The notes beneath the pieces were generated by a model that was not told the origin of the DNA, searched no databases, and saw only the letters and a program-made list of their open reading frames with translations. Shown in pieces: positions 16,223-27,000 of a DNA stretch of 64,000 nucleotides (positions are counted from its first letter, which is position 1; the number at the start of each line of letters is the position of its first letter). Source of the DNA: Chryseolinea lacunae (lineage in GTDB: Bacteria; Bacteroidota; Bacteroidia; Cytophagales; Cyclobacteriaceae); assembly GCF_016735595.1 (NCBI RefSeq), contig NZ_JAERRB010000009.1, forward strand, positions 186,001 through 250,000, in the 5' to 3' direction. Made by a program: the position numbers and the translations under genes.

Positions 16223-19200
16223 TTAAAAAGCGATGTTCAAACCACCGGTGAAACCTTTTGTTACAGGGTAGTTTCCTACGTCAATACCAAAGTTGGTATC
16301 GGCAGCACCACCCACGGCAGGGTCAAGACCACTGTAGCCTGTGATGGTGAACAAGTTGTTGGCCGAAATGTAGAAGCGAAGCTTGGTCATTTTCAGACGA
16401 TCCAACACAGCCTGTGGCACGGTGTAGCCCAGCGTGATGTTTTGCATACGCAGGTAAGAACCGTTCTCTACATAGAAAGAGTTTGACTGTGTGTTTGTGC
16501 TGAAGTTGGATGCGCTTTCAAACACGGGGATAGAACCTTCGGTGTTGGTCGGTGTCCAGCTGTCTTTCACGCGGTTGCTGATGGCAGCACCCTGGAATGA
16601 AGGATAGAAGTCTGTGAACCAGCGCGACTGGTTGAAGATCTTGTTACCCAAAGAAGCGTAGAGGTAAACGGCCAGGTCGAAGTTGCTATAGCGCAAGGTG
16701 AAGTTGAAACCACCTGTGAATTTCGGCACAGGGCTTCCCAGGAATGTTCTGTCTTTGTCGTCAATCACGCCATCGGGCACACCGTTGGGACCGCTGAGGT
16801 CAGCATAACGGAAGCGGCCGGGAGCGGCACCCGATTGTGTAGGAGCAGCAGATACTTCTTCGGCGTTGTGAAACAAGCCAACAACTTTGTAGCCATAGAA
16901 AGCAGAGATGGATTGACCGAGCTGGTTCCGGATGGGGTTGATGCCACGGAAGCCAGGGTTCACTGTCGTGAGGTAGGTTTCACCGTCACCGATCGAAGAG
17001 ATCTCGTTGTGCAGGAAGCTTCCCGAGAAGGCCACTTCGTAGCCGAGACCGGTAGCGATGGTTCCTTTGTTACCCAGGAAGATATCGATACCGCGGTTCA
17101 ACATGCGGGCGGCGTTCACCGAAGGCACTTGTGCACCTGTTCCAACCGATGCCACGATAGGTTTTTCATACAACAAACCTTTTGTGTCTTTCTTCCAGAA
17201 GTCGATGATCACATCCAGTTTGCCACCGAAGAACTGACCGTCGATACCAATGTTGGTCGTAACGTTTTCTTCCCATTTCGTGTCCTGGTTACCGATGCGG
17301 GTGCGATAGAAACCAACGTTGGCACTGCTGTTTGTGCCGCCAATGTCGTATCCAGAGTTACCCACCGTTCCATAGAAGAGTGTGTTGGAGTTGTTGGGGT
17401 CGAGTGATTTCGAGTTACCCATAACACCCCAGCCTCCGCGAATTTTCAAGTCGCTGATGAAAGACATGGATTGCATGAAGGGCTCAGCCGAAATGCGCCA
17501 TGCGGCAGACACTGCGGGAAACACACCGTAGCGATTGTTTGCCGAGAACACGGAAGAACCGTCGCGACGAACCACACCACTCAGGATGTATTTTTCTTTG
17601 AATGAATATTTAACCGATCCGAACAACGATGCAAAACGAACACCCGAAACAAATGCGCCATTTGCCTGACGCGAGTTGGTGGCGGTGATGTTGATGTAGT
17701 CAGGATCCCACACAAAAGGGTTCAAACCGTTTTGTGTTTCATCGTCGCTGTTGCCGATGTTGAGGGCTTCCTGGCCGAGGAGAACTTCTACGCCGTGATC
17801 GCCAAAGGTTTTCTTGTAGCTGGCGGTGTTGGTGAAGGTGTAGCTATAGGTATAGCCTTGTCCTTGCTGGTAGCCGAACGCCGAGTTGTTTTCGGAGTTC
17901 TCGTATTGCCAGCGTGTGAAGTTGCGATAGAAGTAATTGCTGTAGCTACCGCCGATGCTGGTGCGCAACGTCAGGCCGGGAACCACATCCAATTCCAAAT
18001 AGATGTTACCAAAACCACCGGGTTGGAAGCCTGAGTTCTGGCCTTGGCCATCGCGTGCTGCCACGGGGTTTCTGGGGTTGTTGAAGCCTTTGGCTGCTGT
18101 TCCGGCATAACCGCCGAACACGTCATAGACAGGAATGATAGAAGGCATACGGAAAGCGCTCAGGATGTCGTTCTCATCGGCTGCGATACCGCGACCGCCA
18201 TCACCGCCCGACAGACCGAGACGTTGCAACAGGGTGAACTGAAGGTTTTCACCAAAGCGCAAATTCGGAAGCACATCGAATTCGGAGTTGGCGCGAACCG
18301 CATAACGTTTGAAGCTGTTGTTTTTCAGGATACCTTCCTGGCTTTGCTGGCTCAAACCGATATAGAAACGGTGTGTGTCGCCACCGCCGGCCACGCCAAG
18401 CGTTTGACGGAACACGGGCGCAGGGCCTGTAATTTCTTTGTACCAGTCGGTTCCCGATTTGTTGGCGGCCACTACCTGGTAGATAGAGCCGTTACGGGGA
18501 TCGACGTTGTATTTTTGAAACTCAGCATCGAGGTTCACAGCGCCCACTACGCCAGATGTTCCACCCACGTTGATATAGTCCGGAATAACGGGCGTGAGGC
18601 CAGTTCCGAATTGGGGGTGCTTGAAATCTGCAATGGCTTGTGCGTAGTTCGGGGCTCTGTTGGCCGCGGCTGCGTTTGCATTTTCGGTGTTCTTGATGGC
18701 ATTCCAGGTCCAGTCAGCAAAATCCTGGGGATTCATCATGCTGAGACCTTTGCCGGGAAGCGAGTAACCAAACATGTTGTCGTAGGTCACGTTAAGCTTT
18801 TGTCCCTTCTTGCCTTTCTTGGTGGTGTATACAATCACACCGCTGGCAGCACGTGCTCCGTAGATGGAAGCCGACGCTGCGTCTTTCAATACGGTTGTTG
18901 TTTCAATGTCGTCGGGGTTAAGGAACGACACGTCGTCAGTAGGCACTCCGTCAACAACGTAGAGGGGTTGGTTGTTTTTGAAACCACCAAAACCTCTCAC
19001 ACGGATCTGGCTGGTTGTGCCGGGCTGACCGTTTGTGATAACCGTTACGCCGGCCACGCGACCTTGCAACAGCTGCTCCACGTTACCCGTGGGGCTCACC
19101 GTAAGGTCTTTGGTTTTAACGGTCGAAACCGAACCTGTCAATTCGCGACGTTTGTCGATCGAATAACCGGTAACCACCACTTCATCCAGCGACGTGAGAT

Positions 19201-19504
19201 CGGGCTGCATGTTCACTTCAATACTGGTTTGCGTGCCTACCTGAACCTCGGTGGTTCCGTAGCCCACAAACGTAATCAGCAATACCGCATTGTCGCCCGG
19301 CACCGGGAGGCTGAATTTTCCATCAGCATCGGTCACCGTTCCTTTGGCGGTCCCTTTCAGGATAACGTTTACACCGGGCATGGTATTCCCGGACTCATCA
19401 GCCACAGTTCCTGTCACAACCCTTTCTTGTGCCAGGGCTACTGAGGCTAGTAGCATTAGCATTGCTGCCAATGACAAACTCACCCTCTTGTAGAGTTTTT
19501 TCAT
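16223..19504 (-). CDS. SusC/RagA TonB-dependent outer-membrane transporter
   Basis: A 1093-residue outer-membrane protein. After a signal peptide (ending ASVALAQ), a CarboxypepD_reg-like domain spans about residues 28-108 (VTGTVADESGNTMPGVNVILKG...TFVGYGT). The TonB-box/plug begins at LDEVVVTGYS. The plug continues with GRVAGVTVI, RVRGFGG, PLYVVDGVP and IYGARAASGVIVYTTKKG. The remainder is a 22-strand barrel typical of RagA/SusC, ending in TKGFTGGLNIAF with a terminal phenylalanine. It imports a large ligand captured by the SusD partner, using TonB energy. It has no STN domain, unlike the copy at 24092, so it is probably not wired to an ECF/FecR switch. First gene of the SusC-SusD-FG-GAP unit and divergent from cysS. 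Confidence 0.96.
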   Translation of the reverse strand: MKKLYKRVSLSLAAMLMLLASVALAQERVVTGTVADESGNTMPGVNVILKGTAKGTVTDADGKFSLPVPGDNAVLLITFVGYGTTEVQVGTQTSIEVNMQPDLTSLDEVVVTGYSIDKRRELTGSVSTVKTKDLTVSPTGNVEQLLQGRVAGVTVITNGQPGTTSQIRVRGFGGFKNNQPLYVVDGVPTDDVSFLNPDDIETTTVLKDAASASIYGARAASGVIVYTTKKGKKGQKLNVTYDNMFGYSLPGKGLSMMNPQDFADWTWNAIKNTENANAAAANRAPNYAQAIADFKHPQFGTGLTPVIPDYINVGGTSGVVGAVNLDAEFQKYNVDPRNGSIYQVVAANKSGTDWYKEITGPAPVFRQTLGVAGGGDTHRFYIGLSQQSQEGILKNNSFKRYAVRANSEFDVLPNLRFGENLQFTLLQRLGLSGGDGGRGIAADENDILSAFRMPSIIPVYDVFGGYAGTAAKGFNNPRNPVAARDGQGQNSGFQPGGFGNIYLELDVVPGLTLRTSIGGSYSNYFYRNFTRWQYENSENNSAFGYQQGQGYTYSYTFTNTASYKKTFGDHGVEVLLGQEALNIGNSDDETQNGLNPFVWDPDYINITATNSRQANGAFVSGVRFASLFGSVKYSFKEKYILSGVVRRDGSSVFSANNRYGVFPAVSAAWRISAEPFMQSMSFISDLKIRGGWGVMGNSKSLDPNNSNTLFYGTVGNSGYDIGGTNSSANVGFYRTRIGNQDTKWEENVTTNIGIDGQFFGGKLDVIIDFWKKDTKGLLYEKPIVASVGTGAQVPSVNAARMLNRGIDIFLGNKGTIATGLGYEVAFSGSFLHNEISSIGDGETYLTTVNPGFRGINPIRNQLGQSISAFYGYKVVGLFHNAEEVSAAPTQSGAAPGRFRYADLSGPNGVPDGVIDDKDRTFLGSPVPKFTGGFNFTLRYSNFDLAVYLYASLGNKIFNQSRWFTDFYPSFQGAAISNRVKDSWTPTNTEGSIPVFESASNFSTNTQSNSFYVENGSYLRMQNITLGYTVPQAVLDRLKMTKLRFYISANNLFTITGYSGLDPAVGGAADTNFGIDVGNYPVTKGFTGGLNIAF

Positions 19505-19821
19505 AAAAATAGTTTGGGTTAAAAATTAATTTGGTTGATAGAAATTCTGCATATCCCGCCTATTCCTAACAATATTTGGTCTATGCATTCTTCGAATGTA
19601 GATATTTTGGTCCGGCATCGATTGAAATACATCATATTTTTTTTCCGCAAACGTTTACACAATCGATTACGGTATCGGTAACGGTGACGTTGTTAGCGCA
19701 CACAGCGATAACGTTCCCGGTCTTTTCACGCCGGAAGCCCCTTTTGTTATTCTTCGCTCCATTGCCGTCTTTGGACCCAAAGTCCGTTAATAGTGTTATT
19801 TTGGGCCGATTTTTAGTCATC
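19505..19821. other. Intergenic region between divergent susC-like gene and cysS
   Basis: 317 bases with no credible gene. It must hold the promoters of both flanking genes, but I find no exact TAnnTTTG element on either strand. A stretch at about 19665-19715 is rich in ACGGT/GTAACGT-type short repeats, which may be coincidental. A reading frame open upstream of cysS (from 19576) lacks protein character. Confidence 0.4.
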
Positions 19822-21324
19822 ATGCTTTACGAAAAACACCCTGTCCACCTCACCAACTCCCTTTCGGGGAAAAAAGAACGCCTTGAAACCATCGTGCCGG
19901 GCCATGTAGGCCTCTACGTGTGCGGTCCCACCGTATATAGCGACGTGCACCTGGGGAATGCCCGCACGTTCATGATGTTCGACCTGATTACGCGCTATTT
20001 GCGCCACCTGGGCTATAAAGTCCGGTATGTTCGCAACATCACCGATGTGGGACATTTGGTGAACGACGCCGACGAAGGGGAAGACAAAATCGCCAAAAAG
20101 GCCCGTGCCGAACAGCTGGAGCCCATGGAGATCGTGAAGCGCTACACCGAAGGGTTCCACCACGTGATGCGTCAGTTCAACATTCTGCCGCCCAGCATCG
20201 AACCCTCGGCCACCGGCCACATCGTGGAGCAGATCGAGATCGTGAAGCGTTTGCTGGAGAATGGCTTTGCCTATGAAGTGAACGGCTCGGTCTATTTTGA
20301 CGTGACCAAGTATAATACAGAGCATAACTATGGCATCCTCTCCGGCCGTGTGCTGGAAGACCTGATGGAAAGCGGCCGCAAACTCGACAGCCAGGATGAA
20401 AAGCGTAACAAAGTAGACTTTGCGTTGTGGAAAAAAGCGTCGCCCTACCACATCATGCGCTGGCCCTCGCCGTGGGGCGAAGGATTTCCCGGATGGCACA
20501 TTGAGTGCACCGTGATGAGCACAAAATACCTCGGCGACACGTTCGACATTCACGGTGGCGGCATGGACCTGAAATTTCCCCATCACGAATGCGAGATCGC
20601 ACAAGCTGTGGGTGCCAACGGCAAGAGCCCGGTGAATTATTGGATACATGCCAATATGCTGACCGTGAACGGCCAAAAAATGAGCAAGTCGCTGGGCAAC
20701 TCATTCCTGCCACAGCAATTGTTTGATGGCAACCATCCGCTGCTCGATCGGGGCTATGGCGCCATGCCTGTGCGCTTCTTCATGCTCCAGTCGCACTACT
20801 CCAGCACACTTGACTTTTCGAACGAAGCCCTGGGGGCTGCCGAGAAAGGATTCAAAAAACTTTCGAACGCGCTCGGCATCGTCAAAAAACTTCAACATCC
20901 CGGCAAGGCCAATGCAGACAATGCGCTGACCGAAACGTTGCTGAAGCTTATCGACGATCTCTACACCAACATGAGCGATGACTTCAACTCGGCCCGCACC
21001 CTTGCCGTGCTGTTCGAAATGGCGTCGCGCATAAACGACTTCAAGTCGGGCAACGTGTCGCTGCAAACTGTTGACGCCGACACGTTCGAACAATTCAAAG
21101 CAGCCTACATCGGCTTCATGGAAGACGTGCTGGGCCTGCGCGAAGAAGAAGAACACAACCAGGAATTGCTGAACAACGTGATTGGTGTGCTCATCGATCT
21201 GCGAAAGAAAGCACGCCAGGACCGGAACTTCCCTTTGTCTGACAAAATTCGCGACGACCTGAAACGCATGGGCGTGCAATTGATGGACGGCAAGGAAGGC
21301 GAGATGAGTTATACGATCGATTAA
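19822..21324 (+). CDS. cysS: Cysteinyl-tRNA synthetase
   Basis: A 500-residue class I aminoacyl-tRNA synthetase that charges tRNA-Cys. The start at 19822 ([19 protein letters not shown]) matches the family length; the frame is open further upstream, but that part is not conserved in character. Visible hallmarks are [19 protein letters not shown], with the zinc-binding Cys and the HIGH-type motif HLGN, then [14 protein letters not shown] and [10 protein letters not shown] for zinc binding, and [10 protein letters not shown] for the KMSKS loop. The C-terminal anticodon-binding DALR-like region ends at MSYTID. A housekeeping gene, followed 36 bases later by yidD. Confidence 0.97.
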   Translation: MLYEKHPVHLTNSLSGKKERLETIVPGHVGLYVCGPTVYSDVHLGNARTFMMFDLITRYLRHLGYKVRYVRNITDVGHLVNDADEGEDKIAKKARAEQLEPMEIVKRYTEGFHHVMRQFNILPPSIEPSATGHIVEQIEIVKRLLENGFAYEVNGSVYFDVTKYNTEHNYGILSGRVLEDLMESGRKLDSQDEKRNKVDFALWKKASPYHIMRWPSPWGEGFPGWHIECTVMSTKYLGDTFDIHGGGMDLKFPHHECEIAQAVGANGKSPVNYWIHANMLTVNGQKMSKSLGNSFLPQQLFDGNHPLLDRGYGAMPVRFFMLQSHYSSTLDFSNEALGAAEKGFKKLSNALGIVKKLQHPGKANADNALTETLLKLIDDLYTNMSDDFNSARTLAVLFEMASRINDFKSGNVSLQTVDADTFEQFKAAYIGFMEDVLGLREEEEHNQELLNNVIGVLIDLRKKARQDRNFPLSDKIRDDLKRMGVQLMDGKEGEMSYTID

Positions 21325-21360
21325 ACAATTTTCGCGGGCAGGAAGCGACATTACCTATAT

Positions 21361-21600
21361 ATGTTGAAAAAACTATTAATCCTGCCCATACGCTTCTATC
21401 AGCTGGCCATCTCCCCCTTGCTGGGCACGCACTGCCGGCACACGCCGTCGTGTTCGCAATATGCCATCGAAGCCATTCGCGAATGGGGTGTCATCAAAGG
21501 CATCTGGCTTGGCACGAAGCGCATTTCGCGTTGTCATCCGTGGGGAACACACGGCTATGACCCCGTGCCGCGCAAGCCACATCACGATCACAATCACTAG
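21361..21600 (+). CDS. yidD: Membrane protein insertion efficiency factor YidD
   Basis: A 79-residue protein with the YidD pattern: a hydrophobic/basic amphipathic start ([19 protein letters not shown]), then [15 protein letters not shown] with its paired cysteines, and [20 protein letters not shown]. YidD sits at the inner face of the cytoplasmic membrane and helps insertion of membrane proteins by YidC/Sec. It usually neighbours rnpA, rpmH or yidC; here it sits after cysS, an arrangement also common in Bacteroidota. The short C-terminal tail ends HHDHNH. Confidence 0.95.
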   Translation: MLKKLLILPIRFYQLAISPLLGTHCRHTPSCSQYAIEAIREWGVIKGIWLGTKRISRCHPWGTHGYDPVPRKPHHDHNH

Positions 21601-21639
21601 CCCTTCTCCCCTTTTTGATGGGATAAATCCGCGCGCCGT

Positions 21640-21694
21640 CTTACGACGGTCTTCCGATGATCTTACGACAGTCCTTCGACGGTCTACGACCGCA
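21640..21694. repeat. Five imperfect 11-bp direct repeats upstream of the ECF sigma gene
   Basis: Units with consensus CTTACGACGGT follow without gaps: 21640-21650 (exact), 21651-21661 (8 of 11), 21662-21672 (10 of 11), 21673-21683 (9 of 11), and a shifted, weaker copy at 21684-21694. An 11-base step places each copy on nearly the same DNA face, as in arrays of protein-binding sites. The array lies about 145 bases before the sigma gene and 40 bases after yidD. No protein is assigned. Confidence 0.6.
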
Positions 21695-21837
21695 GTTTTC
21701 AGGTTAACTTTTGATCTTCCTAACACACCGACTACGTAGCAAACGCGCATTATGCGAACGGGCCGAACAACGCCTTGTGATGTATTGAACCGACGATTGT
21801 TTTATTTTGTGAATGTTGTTGCCTATCTTTTCAACGA

Positions 21838-22440
21838 TTGCGGAAACGTCAACTGAAAACGGAACTCGAAAATAGCAACCTCATCAAGGGTCTCAAGAGA
21901 GGAGACTCGCACAGCCTTGAGCTTTTGTTCAGGCGGCTGTATCCACGGCTATGCGCTTATGCCAACAAGTTTCTCAACAACATCGACGAATCGGAAGAGA
22001 TTGTGCAGGAGGTGTTTTACCGCATCTGGAAAAACCGCGAACAGCTGGACGACAAACAATCGGTGAGCGGCTATTTGTTCACGTCGGTGAAACACACCTG
22101 TTTCAATTCGATGGAACATCAGAAGGTGCACGACCAATATGCGTCGCTGCTGCAGTATGTCTATAAATCATCGGGCTCCGATTTCAGTGCGCACGAGTCG
22201 TTTGTGGCCGAAGAGCTGGAAAAAGATTTTCACCGCGCCCTCGAACATCTTCCACCCGAGTGCCGCCGCATTTTTGAACTAAGCCGCTTCGAAGGCCTGA
22301 AGTATCACGAAATTGCAGAACGCCTCAACATCTCCATTAAAACGGTGGAAACACAGATGGTGCGCGCCCTTTCGCGTATCCGCGTGGAGTTGAAAGACTA
22401 CCTCACGCTCATTATCATCGCCTATCTCAATCAAAATTAA
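21838..22440 (+). CDS. ECF-type RNA polymerase sigma factor (FecI-like)
   Basis: A 200-residue sigma-70 family factor with only regions 2 and 4, of the Bacteroidota FecI-like group that works with FecR anti-sigma and SusC receptors. Region 2 reads LELLFRRLYPRLCAYANKFL and ESEEIVQEVFYRIWKNRE; region 4 reads LPPECRRIFELSRFEGLKYHEIAERLNISIKTVETQMVRALSRIR. No ATG exists in frame between the upstream stop at 21778 and the conserved region, so the start is most likely the TTG at 21838. TATCTTTT about 15 bases earlier could be its -7 element. The partner anti-sigma gene lies 613 bases downstream rather than adjacent. Confidence 0.92.
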   Translation: MRKRQLKTELENSNLIKGLKRGDSHSLELLFRRLYPRLCAYANKFLNNIDESEEIVQEVFYRIWKNREQLDDKQSVSGYLFTSVKHTCFNSMEHQKVHDQYASLLQYVYKSSGSDFSAHESFVAEELEKDFHRALEHLPPECRRIFELSRFEGLKYHEIAERLNISIKTVETQMVRALSRIRVELKDYLTLIIIAYLNQN

Positions 22441-23053
22441 TTCTGACCACACCCCCACCTTCCGGGGAAATCTGATTGTTGTGTCAACACCAATGCACGG
22501 AACCGCTAACGTTGTTTGCAACATCGATCGAATACCACGCTTGCAGCCTCCTTCATTTTCTTCTTCATCTCTATATAGTATATAAGAGAGGTCCGTCGCT
22601 TTATACTAACGCACATAAGCCTCACACACGCTCAGTAACAACCTCAATTCATAGTCAAAAGTACTTTATGCTCTTTTAGTCTCCGAGCCAACATCATTGC
22701 ATCTGCTTTGTGATGCTGCACGCCACATAGTAGTCGAATGTACTATAAGTCAAGGCAACGTGTAACAATGTTATTCATCGATGTTTCTGTCAAGGTCTTC
22801 TCCATGAATTGATTAATCTTATTTTTTTTGCACGCTTCATCGCGCGCAAGTCTGCGTGTCAACAAAGATGTTACTACAAGATTCATTATGACTGTCAACA
22901 CAACCGTTGCGTGCTGTCATCACAACCATCATGACGCCCTATCATGATGGGCTGCGCAATCGCCAAAAGTATTTTAGAAATATTCCGAAAACGTTGTCAG
23001 GGTAAAACAGGACAAGCCTGTAGTGATTATGTATAGGGAGATAAAATGAATTT
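22441..23053. other. 613-base non-coding gap between sigma and anti-sigma genes
   Basis: No gene is supportable here. The sequence is lower in GC than its surroundings. It contains a perfect 9-bp inverted repeat with a 7-base loop (CCATCATGA 22926-22934 and its complement 22942-22950), an AT-rich CTATATAGTATATAAG stretch near 22571, and several TGTCAACA-type repeats. It probably holds the promoter of the FecR-SusC-SusD unit, perhaps the target of the neighbouring sigma factor. No T-tract follows the hairpin, so it is not an ordinary terminator. Confidence 0.45.
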
Positions 23054-24055
23054 ATGGATCAGACCCCACAGGAGATAAAAGCACTCATCATCAAGTTTCT
23101 TCAGCGCGAGACTAACGACGAAGAGATTGCCGCGTTACAAGCGTGGCTTCGGGAAGATGAGCTGCACCGGAACTATTTTGATGAGATCAACGAAACGTTT
23201 CAAGCCTCGGTTACGCTGGGCCGGTTTAATCCCGAAAAAATTGACGCGGCCTGGAAAACCCTCGACCATCGCATCCACGAAGAGGACGATGCCAAGCAAC
23301 GGTTCCTCTCCCCTCCCTCACCACGGCATACGCTCTTTAAAGTGGCCGCTGCCATCACGTTGTTGCTGGTGACCAGCTATGTTATTCGTCAGTTCTGGAC
23401 CACCACCACACGCAACCGGGGTGCCATGGTCTATAACTCCAAGAGTCTGACCACGCGCGTTGACCTTCCCGATGGCAGCACGGTGTGGCTAAACACCAAC
23501 AGCGCACTGGAGTATGACGCCGACTTTGGTGTGACCCATCGCAAGGTGGTGCTGCGTGGCGAAGCTTTCTTTGATGTGGAGAAGAGCTCGAAAGATTTTA
23601 TTGTGAGCACCAAAACCATTTCCATCTATGTGAAGGGAACAAAGTTCAACGTGCGCGCCTATGCCGACGATCCCGATGTGAAGACCACGCTGGAAGAAGG
23701 CAAGGTTGAATTGAAAGTGGAAGGCGCTGCAGAGCTCTACTACATGAAGCCCGGCGATCAGATCACGGTGAACGCAGACCTGAAAAAAGTGGTGGTCGAC
23801 AAAGTTGATCCTACCGACTACAGCGCCTGGAAAGAAGAGCGTCTCATCTTCGACAACGTGCCGCTCTCGGAGATTGTGATGAAACTGGAGAATCGCTACA
23901 CCATCGATATCGTGATTGATCCGTCGCTGGCGCAACGCGAACACCTCACCATGACCATCGAACATGAGTCGATCGACGAAGTGATGGAACTTATCCGCTT
24001 GTCGTCGCAGATCAAATACAGAAAGGAAAAAAATCAGATTATAATATATGAGTAA
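23054..24055 (+). CDS. FecR-family anti-sigma factor
   Basis: A 333-residue single-pass inner-membrane protein. The cytoplasmic N-terminal part (residues 1-90) begins MDQTPQEIKALIIKFLQRETNDEE, a helical anti-sigma domain. A transmembrane helix follows at about 96-112 (KVAAAITLLLVTSYVI). The periplasmic FecR domain has SLTTRVDLPDGSTVWLNTNSAL, GEAFFDVEKSSKDFIVST and VKGTKFNVRAY. A C-terminal DUF4974-type domain (LIFDNVPLSEIVMKLENRY...IDEVMELIRLS) resembles STN domains. In the established FecIRA scheme it relays ligand occupancy of the outer-membrane receptor to the ECF sigma factor. It immediately precedes the STN-bearing SusC gene. Confidence 0.95.
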   Translation: MDQTPQEIKALIIKFLQRETNDEEIAALQAWLREDELHRNYFDEINETFQASVTLGRFNPEKIDAAWKTLDHRIHEEDDAKQRFLSPPSPRHTLFKVAAAITLLLVTSYVIRQFWTTTTRNRGAMVYNSKSLTTRVDLPDGSTVWLNTNSALEYDADFGVTHRKVVLRGEAFFDVEKSSKDFIVSTKTISIYVKGTKFNVRAYADDPDVKTTLEEGKVELKVEGAAELYYMKPGDQITVNADLKKVVVDKVDPTDYSAWKEERLIFDNVPLSEIVMKLENRYTIDIVIDPSLAQREHLTMTIEHESIDEVMELIRLSSQIKYRKEKNQIIIYE

Positions 24056-24091
24056 GTAAAAATTTTCAACTCCAACTTAACCCTAATCGCT

Positions 24092-27000
24092 ATGAAGTAC
24101 TTTTATCAATGTCTCCACCCGCGGCCCCTGCCGACGGGACGCAACAGGCTATTTCACCGGCCAACACTACTGGCCGTGGTGATCCTAGGACTGAGCAACG
24201 TTGGTGCCGTTGCCGCCGCCACAAACCAACAGGCTGCGTCGTCCATCGAGCTTCACCTGAAAGACGCTACCCTCAAACAGGCGCTTCGCGAAATCGAACG
24301 CCAGACTCCCTACAGTTTTGTGATCAACGAAAGCAAGTTCAAGTATGCCAGTCGCCTGGTGACCCTGAACCTGAAAGCGGACAACATCGAACAGGTGCTC
24401 GACACGTTGCTGAACGGTACGAACATCACGTACCAGATTCGCAAAAAACAAATCACCCTCATTCCACCAAAGGAAGACCGGGTGCCGATGATTCCACTGG
24501 CCGACTCGGGCGGAGGCTTTACCGGAATCAACCTTAACGACAACTACACGGATCTCTACACCGGCATGGCCTCTCCCGACTTTGCTGTGAAAGGAACCGT
24601 AACCGACGAAGCTGGTTCGCCCTTGCCCGGTGTGAACGTGTTGGTGAAAGGGACGTCTATCGGTACCGTTACCGACAGCAACGGAAACTTTTCGCTGAAC
24701 GCTCCCGACGAAAACGCCATTCTCGTTTTCAGTTTCATTGGCTACAGCTCCAAGGAAATTGCAGTGAGTTCACAGAGCCTCATCAACACTTCGCTTTCTC
24801 CCGACACGCAAACGTTGGAGGAAGTGGTGGTGATCGGCTACGGGACCCAGAAGAAATCCGATCTCACAGGTTCGGTGGGTTCGGTGAAAGCCGAAGACAT
24901 TCAGGAACGACAACTTCCTTCGGTGTCGCAGGCACTTGCCGGCAAGGTTACCGGCGTGGCCGTGAACATCAACTCGGGTCGTCCGGGTGGGCAAACCAAT
25001 GTGCGCATCCGTGGCTTCAGCTCCATCAGCACATCCAACAACCCGTTGTATGTGATCGACGGTGTGATTATGCCCGTGGGCACGCAAACCAACGGTTCGT
25101 ATCCGCTCAACAACGCTGTTGACAACATCAACCCTTCCGACATTGCTTCGATGGAAGTGTTGAAAGATGCCTCGGCTACGGCCATCTATGGTGCGCGTGG
25201 TGCAAACGGTGTGATCCTCATCACCACCAAGCGCGGCAGCACCGGCGGCGGCAAGATTTCATACGACATGCAAATGAGCGTGCCCACGATTGGTCCCAAC
25301 CGCGTGCGCATGCTGAACGCAAAAGAATTCCTGGCCACCGAACAACTCGGCTACGACAACATTAAGGTATATGACAATACGGGCTGGGTCAACGGCACCA
25401 ACACACGCCGCAATCCTGCACTGGACCGCACAAACCCTGCGTTGTTCGATGCCAATGGCAACCCGCTCTACGATACCGACTGGTTCAAAGAGTCTACTCA
25501 AAACAAGATGTCGCAAAACCACCAGCTTTCGTTCACCGGCGGCAACAAGGACAATTCCTATGGTGTGTTTGTGGGCTATCGCGACGACAACGGTTTGTTG
25601 CTGAACTCTTATCTGCGCCGCTACTCCGGCCGGTTTGTGTTCGACAGCCAACTGAAGCCGTGGCTGAAAGTGGGTGGTAGCCTGGGCTACAACAACCAGC
25701 AAGAAAACATCGTGGACTTTGGAACGGGCGGTCTCAACTCCGTGCGGATGATCACCGAAGCTCTGCCCATTCTGCCGGTGCGTTATCCTGACGGATCGTT
25801 CTCGCACAACAAAAACTACTCTCCTTCCATGGAGGGCGGACAGAATCCCGTTGACCTGATGACGAGCCGCAAATACATCCTGCTGAGCCGCACCGTGCTG
25901 GGCAACGTGTATGCAAACTTTAAACTGGCCGAAGGTCTTGAGCTGCGTTCTACGCTGGGCACAAACGTGCTGGAGCGCGAACAAAATCAATACGACGGAC
26001 GTCCTGCACTGGAAACTCCAGCCTACGTTCTGCCCGACAACCAAAAGGGATCGGCCCGCGTGCAAAACAACCGCGAAACATTCTGGTCGTTCGAAAACTA
26101 CCTGACCTATACCAAACAGATTGGCGACATCCACAACATACAGGCCATGGCCGGTATCTCGTGGCAGGAAACCAACATCTTCTGGTTCCAGGCTCGCTCG
26201 CAGACGTTCATCACCGACTTCCTCGAAACCAACAACCTGGGCAGCGCAGCAAACTTTCTGCCCTCGCCTCCGGTAGAATCGAATCGTTCGCGTTTCTCGT
26301 TCAACTCGTACTTCGGTCGTGTGAACTACAGCCTGAAAGAAAAGTACCTGGTGACGGTGACCGGCCGTATGGATGGATCGTCGAAGTTTGGTGAGTCTAA
26401 CAAATATGCATTCTTCCCTTCGGCAGCGTTGGCGTGGCGTGTATCGCAGGAGCCCTTCCTGGTAGACAACCCCATCATTTCCAACCTGAAGGTGCGCACC
26501 AGCTATGGCTTCACGGGCAACTCGGAAATCACGACCTACTCGGCACTGGCTTCCTTGAAAACGGTGACGTCTGTGGTGAACAATGCAAAAACGATTGGTG
26601 TGAACCTGAACCGTCTTGGAAACCCCGATTTGAAATGGGAAAAGACGGCACAGTCTGACATCGGCGTGGAGTTGGGCTTGTTCCAGAACCGCGTAAACAT
26701 CGAAGCCGATCTGTATTACCGCAAGACAACGGACATGCTACTGGATGCACCGCTTCCCACGTCGTCGGGCTATGCCACTATTGTTCGCAATGTGGGCAGC
26801 ATGGAGAACAAGGGGATTGAACTCGCGTTGAACACCGTGAACGTTCAAACCGACAATTTCACCTGGAGCACCACGTTCAACATCTCCATTAACCGGAACA
26901 AGGTGTTGACGCTGGCCACCCCGGCGCCGATCTTCGGTGTGGGTAACCCCAACTTCACCAACCAAACCGGTGTGATCATGGAAGGCCAACCCGTAGGATC

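Noticed and set aside
18044-19444. A 466-codon open frame opposite the susC-like gene
   Set aside because: The minus-strand gene has unmistakable plug and CarboxypepD-like motifs; the plus frame has no recognisable feature.
21640-21694. CRISPR array
   Set aside because: The units are 11 bases, imperfect and without spacers, and no cas gene is present.
22926-22950. Intrinsic terminator after the ECF sigma gene
   Set aside because: The 9-bp inverted repeat has no T run on either side and lies nearly 500 bases from the gene end.
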